A stretch of DNA of 11,796 nt from the NCBI GenBank assembly GCA_022614735.1, contig JAKEHZ010000112.1, positions 1 to 11,796 on the forward strand, given 5' to 3'. The DNA comes from Acidobacteriota bacterium (lineage in GTDB: Bacteria > Acidobacteriota > Blastocatellia > RBC074). Below, one piece after another: positions 4,786 through 11,796 of the stretch. Under the pieces are notes generated by a model. It saw nothing but the letters and a program-made list of their open reading frames with translations. It ran no database searches and had not been told where the DNA came from. Position numbers and translations under genes: made by a program. The first letter of the stretch is position 1, and every line of letters starts with the position of its first letter.

Positions 4786-7236
4786 TCAGCTCGATAAGAA
4801 ATAGAGCACCTGAATGATATGGACGATCATCAGCGCCAGCATGAGGGATGTGAAAACCACGTGTGGCGCAAGCCAGATTTTGAGCGATTGATGCAGATAA
4901 ATCAGCGCATCAACGCGTCGCATGGTCGCGGCCTTCTCGATTGCACTGAAGAGGTTCCCTCGCTCGTACGGCGAGAGACCTGATACCTCCTTTTCGAACT
5001 TATGATTGGTTTCGACGATTAACTGATCGAGTGTCTCACGTTTGAGGTATTGACGCAGCAGAAAGCCCAGCGAGAAGAGCCGCGGGATCACCTGCCTCTG
5101 GATGAATACTCGCGCATTCGGAGTAGCAGCAGCCATCGCTTCCCCCAGCTCGCGACTCAACTCTTCCCGGCGCGCCAGCAAATCCTCGATCAGGAGCGGC
5201 TGGCCTTCGATCTTCGTCAGCATCCTCGGAGCGAAATAATAGATCACAATTCCGAGCAGCCCCGTCAGAATCACCAGATCGAAGGAGATCATCAGCGCAG
5301 TCGTCAATATTCCGCCTGAATCCGTTCCACCGTGGATCAAAAGCATGATGCCCGCGATCACTCCTAAATAGGTATGTGAGAGGAGCCAGAAACGCAGCGG
5401 GCCCGCGCGTCGTCTGTAAATCTGCCTGCGCACCGGATAAGCCATCACGCCGAGGATACCAATCAAGCCGGTGATGCCCGTGATCCAACGGAGATCAAGG
5501 AATGAACCAATTAAGGGCGTTTCAAGCCCATGGTTCACAAAACCCATCAGCGTCAAACCGGTCAAGAGCAGTGTCAGAGCGAGACCGATCATGTGCATGA
5601 CGCGCTTTCCGAAATCCTTGTGCGACGTGTGACGCAAGACGGCGTGAGTCGAGTCTCTGAAGATCACGCCCTCGATGTTCTTGATCTCGGCGAAATAGAT
5701 TCGTGGATCGACACGCAGCAACGAGCCCGTCGGACAATTCTCTTCGCAACTATAAGCCCGTTTCTTTGCGCCCACGGGATTGATCGGTTTGCCCACGCAG
5801 AGATTGCACTTCACCGCCAGAAGGTCTTCGGTCTGCTCGACTGCCGGCGGCAAAGGCTCGGGCGCTATCCTCAGCCATTTTCGCCAACGGCTCGGTTGGG
5901 CCTCCTCTTTCGGTTTTCGTGTCACCATCGAAATGGCATTGTAGGGACATTGTGTCGCACAATCTGCGCAGCCGATACAGGTCTCCGGGTCGATGTCCAC
6001 TTGCCCATCGGAGAAACGACCAATGGAGCCCGTCGGACACCCGGTCAGACATTCGGGGTCCTTGCAATGCAGACAAACGTCAGGCGCCAGCAGGCTCTGG
6101 AAACCAGACCGCTGTTTGAGACTAAAAGGCCGAGTGATGTGGATGCCGCGCCGCAGGAGGCGAGACTCCCCATGAATCTTATGACACGCCAGTGAGCAAT
6201 TGCCGCAGCGAATGCACAAATCCATATCCATGACGAGCAGGTTCGTCGCATCGACCAGCCCGGTCTCGATTAATTCCTCTTGCGATTTGGCGATCGGCAG
6301 CGGCTGGCGGTTCTGTGTCAGGTCCCGCGGAGCAATGTTCGAAAAAGCGAGCAATAACGTCTCGCGCAACTCCGGATACTGGCGGAGTTTTGAGATCGAA
6401 ATCTCCAGCACCTCCGTGCGCCCAAGCAGCGTGCAGGTCTCCTCCCATTCGCCGGCATGCGTGATTGCCTCGATCCCGAAGCAGTGTGATGGGCCGACAT
6501 AGGTAGCGCCGGCCTTTGCGCCCCAATTGCGACTCTCCTTCTCTGCGATCGCAATGTTCGTGACCTGAATGCGCGGTGTGAGCCGAGCCCAGCCGGATTT
6601 GATCAGATAAAGCCGCCGGATTGATTCGCCCGCGCGAAAAAGGACGTGGTTTTTTGCATAGACGCGGAATTGCGAGATCATCTCGAGCTGGCCGATCGAT
6701 TCATCGCTGAGCTGTGTTGATGCTTTGATATCTTGAACAGTTGCGGCGCGGCCATGACGGCGATAAGTCGAATCGAGAGCCTCGCCGAACTTTGGCAGCT
6801 TACGCAGCAGGCGGAGCGCGGGTCTCTGCACTTCGAGCACCTGAACTGCTTGATCCTGAGGAGCGCAAACCGTCGCCGCGCGCGGCACTCCGGCAAGCAC
6901 AGACATTTCACCAAACTGCACTCCCTCGGGAATCTCCGAGACTTTCGTCATTTTGCCGGCATCGCGGATTAATACATCCGCTTTACCCGAAACAACGATG
7001 TAAAACGTGTTGCCGCCCCAATCTCCCTCACGAACGATCTCCTCACCAGGCTCATAAGTCAGCAGCCTTACATAAGGACCTACTTTCTTGCCATTGTAGT
7101 TGCGGCCGTAGACAATGACTTCGAGATCAAGTTCGTATTCATAGTGCCCATCGAGTTTTACGGTCAGATCGGCGATTGCACCAATACTCTCAATTGCAAC
7201 TAGCACCTCGCGGTGCCTGGTAGTCTCTTGTGGCAT
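4786..7236 (-). CDS. Cyclic-nucleotide-binding, four-[4Fe-4S], di-haem b membrane electron-transfer protein
   Basis: Protein of 816 aa. Residues 55-160 are a cyclic-nucleotide-binding domain with an intact phosphate cassette, FGEMSVLAGVPRAATV (108-123), including E110 and R119. Residues 182-300 look like a second, degenerate copy. Sixteen cysteines in four groups (341/344/347/351; 388/391/396/400; 420/423/426/430; 477/480/497/501) match HybA/NrfC/DmsB-type subunits with four [4Fe-4S] clusters. No Tat or Sec signal is seen, so this part is cytoplasmic. Five membrane helices follow (about 546-567, 583-601, 616-636, 644-668, 789-813) with a cytoplasmic loop of about 120 residues before the last. 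Helix 3 has H621 and H635, and helix 5 has H792 and H806. Each pair is H-x13-H, as in di-haem b proteins, giving one haem near each face. It is the first gene of the unit and is presumed to move electrons across the membrane. The ATG at 7236 lacks a strong ribosome binding site. Confidence 0.9.
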   Translation of the reverse strand: MPQETTRHREVLVAIESIGAIADLTVKLDGHYEYELDLEVIVYGRNYNGKKVGPYVRLLTYEPGEEIVREGDWGGNTFYIVVSGKADVLIRDAGKMTKVSEIPEGVQFGEMSVLAGVPRAATVCAPQDQAVQVLEVQRPALRLLRKLPKFGEALDSTYRRHGRAATVQDIKASTQLSDESIGQLEMISQFRVYAKNHVLFRAGESIRRLYLIKSGWARLTPRIQVTNIAIAEKESRNWGAKAGATYVGPSHCFGIEAITHAGEWEETCTLLGRTEVLEISISKLRQYPELRETLLLAFSNIAPRDLTQNRQPLPIAKSQEELIETGLVDATNLLVMDMDLCIRCGNCSLACHKIHGESRLLRRGIHITRPFSLKQRSGFQSLLAPDVCLHCKDPECLTGCPTGSIGRFSDGQVDIDPETCIGCADCATQCPYNAISMVTRKPKEEAQPSRWRKWLRIAPEPLPPAVEQTEDLLAVKCNLCVGKPINPVGAKKRAYSCEENCPTGSLLRVDPRIYFAEIKNIEGVIFRDSTHAVLRHTSHKDFGKRVMHMIGLALTLLLTGLTLMGFVNHGLETPLIGSFLDLRWITGITGLIGILGVMAYPVRRQIYRRRAGPLRFWLLSHTYLGVIAGIMLLIHGGTDSGGILTTALMISFDLVILTGLLGIVIYYFAPRMLTKIEGQPLLIEDLLARREELSRELGEAMAAATPNARVFIQRQVIPRLFSLGFLLRQYLKRETLDQLIVETNHKFEKEVSGLSPYERGNLFSAIEKAATMRRVDALIYLHQSLKIWLAPHVVFTSLMLALMIVHIIQVLYFLSS

Positions 7237-7311
7237 AGTGTTTCAGATAAAAAACGAGGCACAATCCAATTTTGGAATCCGAGGGGAAGAACAACAGGTA
7301 ATGATAATGCA

Positions 7312-7340
7312 TTTTTAGAGCCTTGCGGAGCGTTAGTCAA
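7312..7340 (-). promoter_or_regulatory. Candidate sigma70-type promoter of the four-gene redox unit
   Basis: On the minus strand TTGACT (7335-7340) and TAAAAA (7312-7317) are separated by exactly 17 bp. They match the -35 consensus at five of six positions and the -10 at four of six. Transcription would start near 7305, giving a leader of about 68 nt before ATG 7236. Confidence 0.4.
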
Positions 7341-7517
7341 TGGGATCAGAAGGATTTTGATTGCCCCCTGGCCATCATTTGTCATTGTCAATTGCTAATT
7401 GTGTTTTGACCCGCATTGATTGAGGAGCCCCCTTCATATCGGAAATCTGAAGAGAACGCGAGACACGCGAAATAATTCATGTATTTCGCCCTCTCCACCT
7501 CCGTCACAATTGACTCT

Positions 7518-7530
7518 GAGATTGAATCTC
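7518..7530. promoter_or_regulatory. Palindrome GAGATT-G-AATCTC
   Basis: A perfect 6+6 palindrome around a single G at 7524. It lies in the divergent region and may bind a dimeric regulator. It is the first of three palindromes within 68 bp. Confidence 0.35.
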
Positions 7531-7541
7531 TGCGCTCAGGA

Positions 7542-7585
7542 TTTTCTAAGAAAACTTATTTATTCAGCAAATCAATTCTAAGAAT
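7542..7585. promoter_or_regulatory. Paired palindromes sharing the core TTCTAAGAA, 32 bp apart
   Basis: TTTTCTAAGAAAA (7542-7554) and ATTCTAAGAAT (7575-7585) are both perfect palindromes around a central A and share the same 9-base core. Their centres (7548 and 7580) are 32 bp apart, close to three helical turns, so both faces would line up. This is the pattern of a two-site operator, but the regulator is unknown. Confidence 0.4.
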
Positions 7586-7768
7586 CAATCTCATCAGCCT
7601 GAAATCCCAAATAATTAGTATATCTGACTCTGCCGATGCTTTCCATCGAAGACATTTCCATTATTTCGCATAGCCTGTTGTCTTTTCGGATAAATCTGTT
7701 GAGTTTTAAAAATGGGATTGATGTGTCAAACCTTCAGATACAGCCAACTTAAAAATCTGAAAATTAAC

Positions 7769-7783
7769 TGGCATATAAGTTGC
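7769..7783 (+). promoter_or_regulatory. Candidate sigma54 (-24/-12) promoter for the receptor gene
   Basis: TGGCATATAAGTTGC has GG (7770-7771) and GC (7782-7783) separated by exactly 10 bp, the spacing required for sigma54, and differs from the TGGCAC-N5-TTGC core by one base. Transcription would begin near 7795, leaving a leader of about 148 nt. The enhancer-binding protein it would need is not in the window. Confidence 0.42.
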
Positions 7784-7879
7784 GGCCTCAACCATGCAAT
7801 TTTCGTCCAATCGATATGAAGAATCTGCTGATGCTGTTGATCGGCTAAGTTACTTTTACAATATTTTTGCCTTTGTTAC

Positions 7880-7895
7880 TAACACTCGTGTGTTA
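7880..7895. promoter_or_regulatory. Hairpin/palindrome TAACAC-TCGT-GTGTTA in the receptor leader
   Basis: A perfect 6-bp inverted repeat around a four-base centre, 34 bases before the receptor's Shine-Dalgarno. It could be a DNA operator or a small leader-RNA hairpin; the sequence cannot decide. Confidence 0.35.
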
Positions 7896-7929
7896 ACCCC
7901 GGAGCATTCCAATTTCCTGTCAAACAAGT

Positions 7930-7935
7930 AGGAGG
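7930..7935 (+). promoter_or_regulatory. Shine-Dalgarno AGGAGG of the receptor gene
   Basis: A perfect AGGAGG seven nucleotides before ATG 7943 fixes the start, which also places a signal peptide at the N-terminus. It is much stronger than the sites before the redox-unit genes. Confidence 0.8.
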
Positions 7936-7942
7936 CTGAGAT

Positions 7943-10900
7943 ATGAAGGTATCAAAAGGTATTAGTGGTTCAACCACGCTCATTTTTGAACTTGTTGTCC
8001 TATTGTCCCTTGCCAGCTTATGGACGCCTGCGCAGGTATTGAATACAACCGTGTCTGGGGCTGTTAAGGATCAGGCCGGCGCAGTCATCCCCGGAGCTAA
8101 GGTCATACTATTTGATTCTGCGACCAAGCTCTCTGTGGCTACGACAACTAACACAGAAGGCTTCTATTTATTCAACGATGTGCGCTCCGGTTATTACCTC
8201 GTGCAGGTAGAAGCCACGGGGTTCAAAAAAGCGGAGGTGCGTGATGTAAAGGTCGATGTTAGTACTCCTGCAACAATAAACGTTACTCTGGAGACCGGGC
8301 AGATAGCCGAAGTAATTACAACCACAGCAACAGATGCTCAAGCAGTTATTAACACCGAAAATGCGGAGTTGACCACTGTTGTCCTGGAAAGGCAGATCAA
8401 TGATTTACCCCTCAACGGGAGGAATCCGGTACAACTTGCGGGTTTGCAGGTTGGAGTGGCAACTAACAGTGGAACACGCAACTCAACGATAAATGGTATG
8501 CGAGGTTCCTATAATAACCTCACCTGGGACGGTATCAACATTCAGGAGACTTATCTGCGCGGGAACAGTAGCAGCGGCCTGTTCGCACAGGCGGCCCCGA
8601 GCGTCGTTGCTGTCGGTGAGTTCTCGATTACAACGCAAAACAGTGGGGCAAGCGACGGCACCGGCGTAGCACAAGTTAAACTGGTTACGCCGCGGGGTTC
8701 GACTGCTCTTCGCGGTCAACTATTCGAGTTTCACCGCAACGATGTCCTCGATGCCAACTCCTTCTTCAACAACTTGACTGACCTGCCCAAAGAGAAGTTG
8801 ATTCAAAATCAGTTTGGTTTTGGCATTGGCGGCCCCATCAAATTACCAAAGAAGATTTTTGGACCGCTCGGATTCGACAGCAACAAACTCTTCTTCTATG
8901 CCTATGATGAAGAGACGCGGGCGCCTTCGCAGCTCGCGGTCACTCGTACGGTGCTGGCCGAGGCAGCGCGACAGGGCAATTTCACCTATCGCCGCGTTGA
9001 CAATGGCCAGTTGCAGACCGTAAACCTGCTCAACCTGACCGGGCGTCCGTTTGATTCCCGAACCCAGCGTTTGATCGGTATGTCGCCCCTGCCCAATGAC
9101 ATCACATTGGCCGGTGACCGTGTCAACACAGGTGGCTTTCGCTTCAACACGCCCTCGGGAAGCAGCGAGCGCCTGTGGGGATTTCGGATTGACTACAACC
9201 ATTCGGAACGACACCGCTTCGAAGCTATCTACAGCAATGACGCAGTCGACACGCCGAACGATGCGGCGACCAATAACATTGGCGAGCCGTTCCCCGGATT
9301 GCCCGGTGCAGGTCAATTCCCTCGCCGGCAGCGCGCGGCGTTCGCCTGGAACTGGGTTCCGGCGGCAACGCTGACCAATGAAGTTCGCGGCGGCTTCTAC
9401 CGACAGAGATCGCTCTTCCTAAACAACGCGGAATTTCCCGAGGGCAACCTACTTACTTTTCCGAGTATCGGCACGACTGTCACCAATCCGGTGCGCAACA
9501 CACAAGCGAGCGGGCGGAACGGCAGGGTCTGGGAATTTACTGACAATGCCTCGTGGGTCAGGGGAAGCCATCTGATTCGCTTTGGCGGTAACTTCCGTTC
9601 AACAGAGGTTGAGCCATTCAGCTTCGCCGGGGTTATTCCTACTTACACCCTGGGTTTTGGCTCCGGTTCCAACCCGCTCATTGCAACCAGCACGGCGCAG
9701 TTTCCCGGCGGTATCGGAACGAACGACTTCAACAATGCTTCGAATCTGCTGGCCCTTCTAACGGGTGCAGTTACTACAGGAGCACAAACTTTTAACGTTA
9801 CCAGCGCAACATCAGGTTATGTCAATGGTGCTGAGCAGCGACGAAATCTCAAGTACGAAGCCTTCGGCGGTTACGGCGCCGACACCTGGCGTATCCGTCA
9901 GAATCTGACGCTCAATTTCGGCTTGCGCTACGAGTACTTTAGGCCCGTGCGCGAACTTAACGGCATTGGGTTGATTCCACGTGGCGGCCTCGAAGCACTA
10001 TATGATCCCAATCTGGTGCTGGACCTCGCAGGCGGTGCGAAGGGGACACAACCTTTCTACAAACCTGACCGTAACAACTTTGCGCCTAATTTCAGTTTCT
10101 CATGGGATCCGTTCAAGAGCGGAAAGACTGCAATTCGCGGCGGCTATGCGATCAGCTATGTCATCGACAGCGTCATTCAGACTGCTGAAAACGCCGCTAT
10201 CGATAACAACGCCGGTCTATCTTCTGCGGTTACGGTGCGTGACCTGACGGGCACGGTGAGCGGTGGGGGGCTCGTGCCAATCAATAGGCCGGAGTTCAAA
10301 GTCCCGCGGACGCTCAAGGACCAACAGACGATCAACCTGAATCCCACCGTCTTTACGCTTGATCCCAACCTGACGACTCCCTACGTGCAACAGTGGAATC
10401 TGGGCATCGAACGGGAGATCTTGCCCGATACTGTTCTCGAAGTCCGTTATGTCGGCAACCACGGGGTGAAGCTGGTCCGTGGGATAGACATCAATCAGGT
10501 GACGATCTTCCGCAACGGCTTCTTACAGGACTTTCTGCGAGCCCAGCAAAACCTCTCCACCTCCCAGACCGAGCGCCAGCGGCAGATGGCTGCCGGCGTT
10601 CCAACCGGCCAGCTGGTTATCATTAGCCCGGCCTTTAACGCGGTGGTGCCGGGAAGCCAGCAGTTGTCGATCTTCCCGCAGATCGGGCGTCGTGGATTGT
10701 TTACGACGGCAACAGGTACCACACTTGACTCGGCTATCGTCAACTTGATCCTCCAGGGCCAGGCTGGAGAGCTTGCAAACCTCTACACAACATCGCGCAA
10801 CATCTACCTCACGCCGGGAACCAATGGCGCAGTTCTCACGCCGGGGTTCTTCCTGCGCGCCAACCCTGAGGCCGGAAACGTCGATTACATCGGCAATGGG

Positions 10901-11716
10901 TCATTCTCAAATTACAACGCATTACAGGCGGAAGTAAGGCGCCGTTTGAAGAATGGGATCTACTGGCAGGCGAACTATTCCTGGAGCAAAGGTTACACGG
11001 ACTTCGACGGCAGCGACTCGAACTTCTCGGCAATACTCGATCTGGACAAAGGGACTGCCCTGGAAAAGAAACGTATAGCAAACGACCTCACTCATATCTT
11101 CAAGGTGAACGGGATTTACGAATTGCCGCTAGGTCCCGGTAAGCGCTTCCTCAATCAATCTGGTGTGGTAGGCAAGCTCCTCGGTGGTTGGTCGATAAAC
11201 GGTATCTTTGAAGCTCGCACCGGCCGTCCGATCTCGATCATAGCCGGGACCGGCAGCGCAACCGCAGGCGGACGCGGCACGGTCAATCGCCTGGGCCGTT
11301 CAGCCAGGAACACCGCCAATACCTCTCTCTCGATTGACGACTTGAAAGGGATGACGGGGCTCTTCCGCGATCCGACATCGGGGCTCCCGATCCTCTTCGA
11401 TCCGAAATTGATTGGCCCTGATGGGCGCGCCAACCCGCAATTCTTCCAGAACCCGGCTGCCGGCAATTACGGCCTCTTGCATCTGACTCCGGTCAGCGGT
11501 CCTGGCATCTGGAATGTCGATCTAGGCCTGATCAAACGGACACAGATCCGGGAAACAGTGAATCTCGAATTCCGCGCTGAAGCGTTCAACGCTTTCAATC
11601 ACACCAACTTTTTCATAAATGGCGAGAGTCAGGACATTAACAACACGACCTTCGGCAGGATAACACAGACGTTCGATCCGAGGATCTTGCAGTTTGGATT
11701 GAAGCTGAATTTCTAG
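7943..11716 (+). CDS. Oar-like TonB-dependent outer-membrane receptor with N-terminal carboxypeptidase-regulatory-like domain
   Basis: Complete protein of 1257 aa. A signal peptide covers about residues 1-31 (hydrophobic 12-26, likely cut near the TPAQ at 28-31). Residues 33-118 form a carboxypeptidase-regulatory-like beta-sandwich, with a VSGAVKDQAGAVIPGAKV start and the GFYLFNDVRSGYYLVQV core. A plug-like region follows, with LPLNGRN (155-161) and a GMRGSYNNLTWDGIN segment (185-199). The rest is a long beta-barrel rich in aromatic and Asn residues, with QFGFGIGGPI (290-299), FNAFNHTNF (1215-1223) and a terminal Phe (LKLNF) typical of outer-membrane barrels. This architecture is that of the expanded Oar/SusC-like receptor family of Acidobacteriota, thought to take up large substrates such as glycans or peptides using TonB energy. 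The substrate cannot be read from the sequence. No SusD-like partner or glycosidase is adjacent inside the window. It is divergent from the redox unit, so a functional link is not implied. Confidence 0.93.
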   Translation: MKVSKGISGSTTLIFELVVLLSLASLWTPAQVLNTTVSGAVKDQAGAVIPGAKVILFDSATKLSVATTTNTEGFYLFNDVRSGYYLVQVEATGFKKAEVRDVKVDVSTPATINVTLETGQIAEVITTTATDAQAVINTENAELTTVVLERQINDLPLNGRNPVQLAGLQVGVATNSGTRNSTINGMRGSYNNLTWDGINIQETYLRGNSSSGLFAQAAPSVVAVGEFSITTQNSGASDGTGVAQVKLVTPRGSTALRGQLFEFHRNDVLDANSFFNNLTDLPKEKLIQNQFGFGIGGPIKLPKKIFGPLGFDSNKLFFYAYDEETRAPSQLAVTRTVLAEAARQGNFTYRRVDNGQLQTVNLLNLTGRPFDSRTQRLIGMSPLPNDITLAGDRVNTGGFRFNTPSGSSERLWGFRIDYNHSERHRFEAIYSNDAVDTPNDAATNNIGEPFPGLPGAGQFPRRQRAAFAWNWVPAATLTNEVRGGFYRQRSLFLNNAEFPEGNLLTFPSIGTTVTNPVRNTQASGRNGRVWEFTDNASWVRGSHLIRFGGNFRSTEVEPFSFAGVIPTYTLGFGSGSNPLIATSTAQFPGGIGTNDFNNASNLLALLTGAVTTGAQTFNVTSATSGYVNGAEQRRNLKYEAFGGYGADTWRIRQNLTLNFGLRYEYFRPVRELNGIGLIPRGGLEALYDPNLVLDLAGGAKGTQPFYKPDRNNFAPNFSFSWDPFKSGKTAIRGGYAISYVIDSVIQTAENAAIDNNAGLSSAVTVRDLTGTVSGGGLVPINRPEFKVPRTLKDQQTINLNPTVFTLDPNLTTPYVQQWNLGIEREILPDTVLEVRYVGNHGVKLVRGIDINQVTIFRNGFLQDFLRAQQNLSTSQTERQRQMAAGVPTGQLVIISPAFNAVVPGSQQLSIFPQIGRRGLFTTATGTTLDSAIVNLILQGQAGELANLYTTSRNIYLTPGTNGAVLTPGFFLRANPEAGNVDYIGNGSFSNYNALQAEVRRRLKNGIYWQANYSWSKGYTDFDGSDSNFSAILDLDKGTALEKKRIANDLTHIFKVNGIYELPLGPGKRFLNQSGVVGKLLGGWSINGIFEARTGRPISIIAGTGSATAGGRGTVNRLGRSARNTANTSLSIDDLKGMTGLFRDPTSGLPILFDPKLIGPDGRANPQFFQNPAAGNYGLLHLTPVSGPGIWNVDLGLIKRTQIRETVNLEFRAEAFNAFNHTNFFINGESQDINNTTFGRITQTFDPRILQFGLKLNF

Positions 11717-11796
11717 GGATTGCGGATTGCGGATTGCGGATTGCGGATTGATTGCGGAATTATTCTCTTCAAATCCGCAATCCGCAATCCGCAATC
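11717..11796. repeat. GGATTGC tandem array and its inverted copy downstream of the receptor
   Basis: Four perfect copies of the 7-bp unit GGATTGC (11717-11744) and a partial fifth start directly after the stop codon. At 11772-11796 the reverse-complement repeat (GCAATCC units) runs to the window edge. The two sides can pair over 25 bp around a loop of about 22 bases (11750-11771). This may be a dispersed intergenic repeat and could also end transcription as a strong hairpin. Its right border is not visible. Confidence 0.8.

Larger units (their letters stand above)
7237..7942. other. Divergent intergenic region, AT-rich, no gene recognised
   Basis: These 706 bases separate the minus-strand redox unit from the plus-strand receptor. 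The part from about 7540 to 7900 is clearly AT-richer than the genes. It holds a sigma70-like site for the redox unit, three small palindromes, a sigma54-like site and a short hairpin before the receptor. A 64-codon reading frame at 7479-7673 lacks a ribosome binding site and recognisable protein character. No tRNA, rRNA or riboswitch was recognised. Confidence 0.7.

Noticed and set aside
5530..6195. Long plus-strand frame (221 codons) opposite the cNMP/Fe-S gene
   Set aside because: It lies fully antisense to a gene with clear domains. The product is rich in Arg, His and Gln with no recognisable fold, as expected of a shadow frame. The same applies to plus-strand frames at 2020-2508, 3717-4145 and 801-1103.
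7479..7673. Small plus-strand gene in the divergent intergenic region
   Set aside because: No Shine-Dalgarno, AT-driven composition, and it overlaps the palindrome cluster. It looks non-coding.
7795..7942. Cobalamin or other riboswitch in the receptor leader
   Set aside because: No conserved B12-box or other riboswitch core was recognised in the 148-nt leader; only a 6-bp hairpin is visible.
8843..9316. Minus-strand 157-codon frame inside the receptor gene
   Set aside because: Antisense shadow of the receptor. No ribosome binding site or protein-like composition.
11522..11794. Minus-strand 90-codon frame over the receptor end and the terminal repeat
   Set aside because: Its start is made of the GGATTGC repeat read in reverse (NPQSAIRNPQS-type peptide), and the remainder is antisense to the receptor barrel end.

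Overview
The window looks like a chromosomal fragment from an Acidobacteriota member, possibly Blastocatellia-like. The main evidence is a 1257-residue Oar-type outer-membrane receptor with an N-terminal carboxypeptidase-regulatory-like domain and the LPLNGRN and FNAFNHTNF signatures that I associate with the large receptor families of that phylum. Short intergenic repeats built on GGATTGC agree with this. The assignment is inference from protein style, not a database match.

Layout. Positions 1-141 (minus) hold the start of a small exported Gly-Thr-Ser repeat protein that runs off the left edge. Positions 202-424 are a long unequal-armed inverted repeat (snapback, MITE-like). Positions 420-7236 (minus) are a compact four-gene unit, transcribed right to left: a cyclic-nucleotide-binding/four-[4Fe-4S]/di-haem b membrane protein (816 aa), an FHA-domain heptahaem cytochrome c (498 aa), a ClpX-like AAA+ ATPase (380 aa) and a membrane-anchored ferredoxin-FAD-NAD(P) oxidoreductase (554 aa). 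Gaps between these genes are 4, 11 and 46 nt. Positions 7237-7942 are an AT-rich divergent intergenic region with promoter-like sites and palindromes. Positions 7943-11716 (plus) encode the outer-membrane receptor. Positions 11717-11796 are GGATTGC repeats that fold back on themselves at the window edge.

How the four genes may work together. The oxidoreductase and the Fe-S part of the large protein lie in the cytoplasm. Its five-helix membrane domain has two H-x13-H pairs suited to two b haems spanning the bilayer. The FHA protein has its cytochrome domain predicted outside and its phosphothreonine reader inside. The simplest reading is a transmembrane electron conduit (NAD(P)H, FAD, Fe-S, haem b, periplasmic multihaem c, or the reverse). 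It carries two built-in cytoplasmic signal inputs, cyclic nucleotide and phosphothreonine, and a dedicated unfoldase. I know of no named system with this gene set. It is the best candidate for something undescribed here, and the oxidoreductase itself appears circularly permuted.
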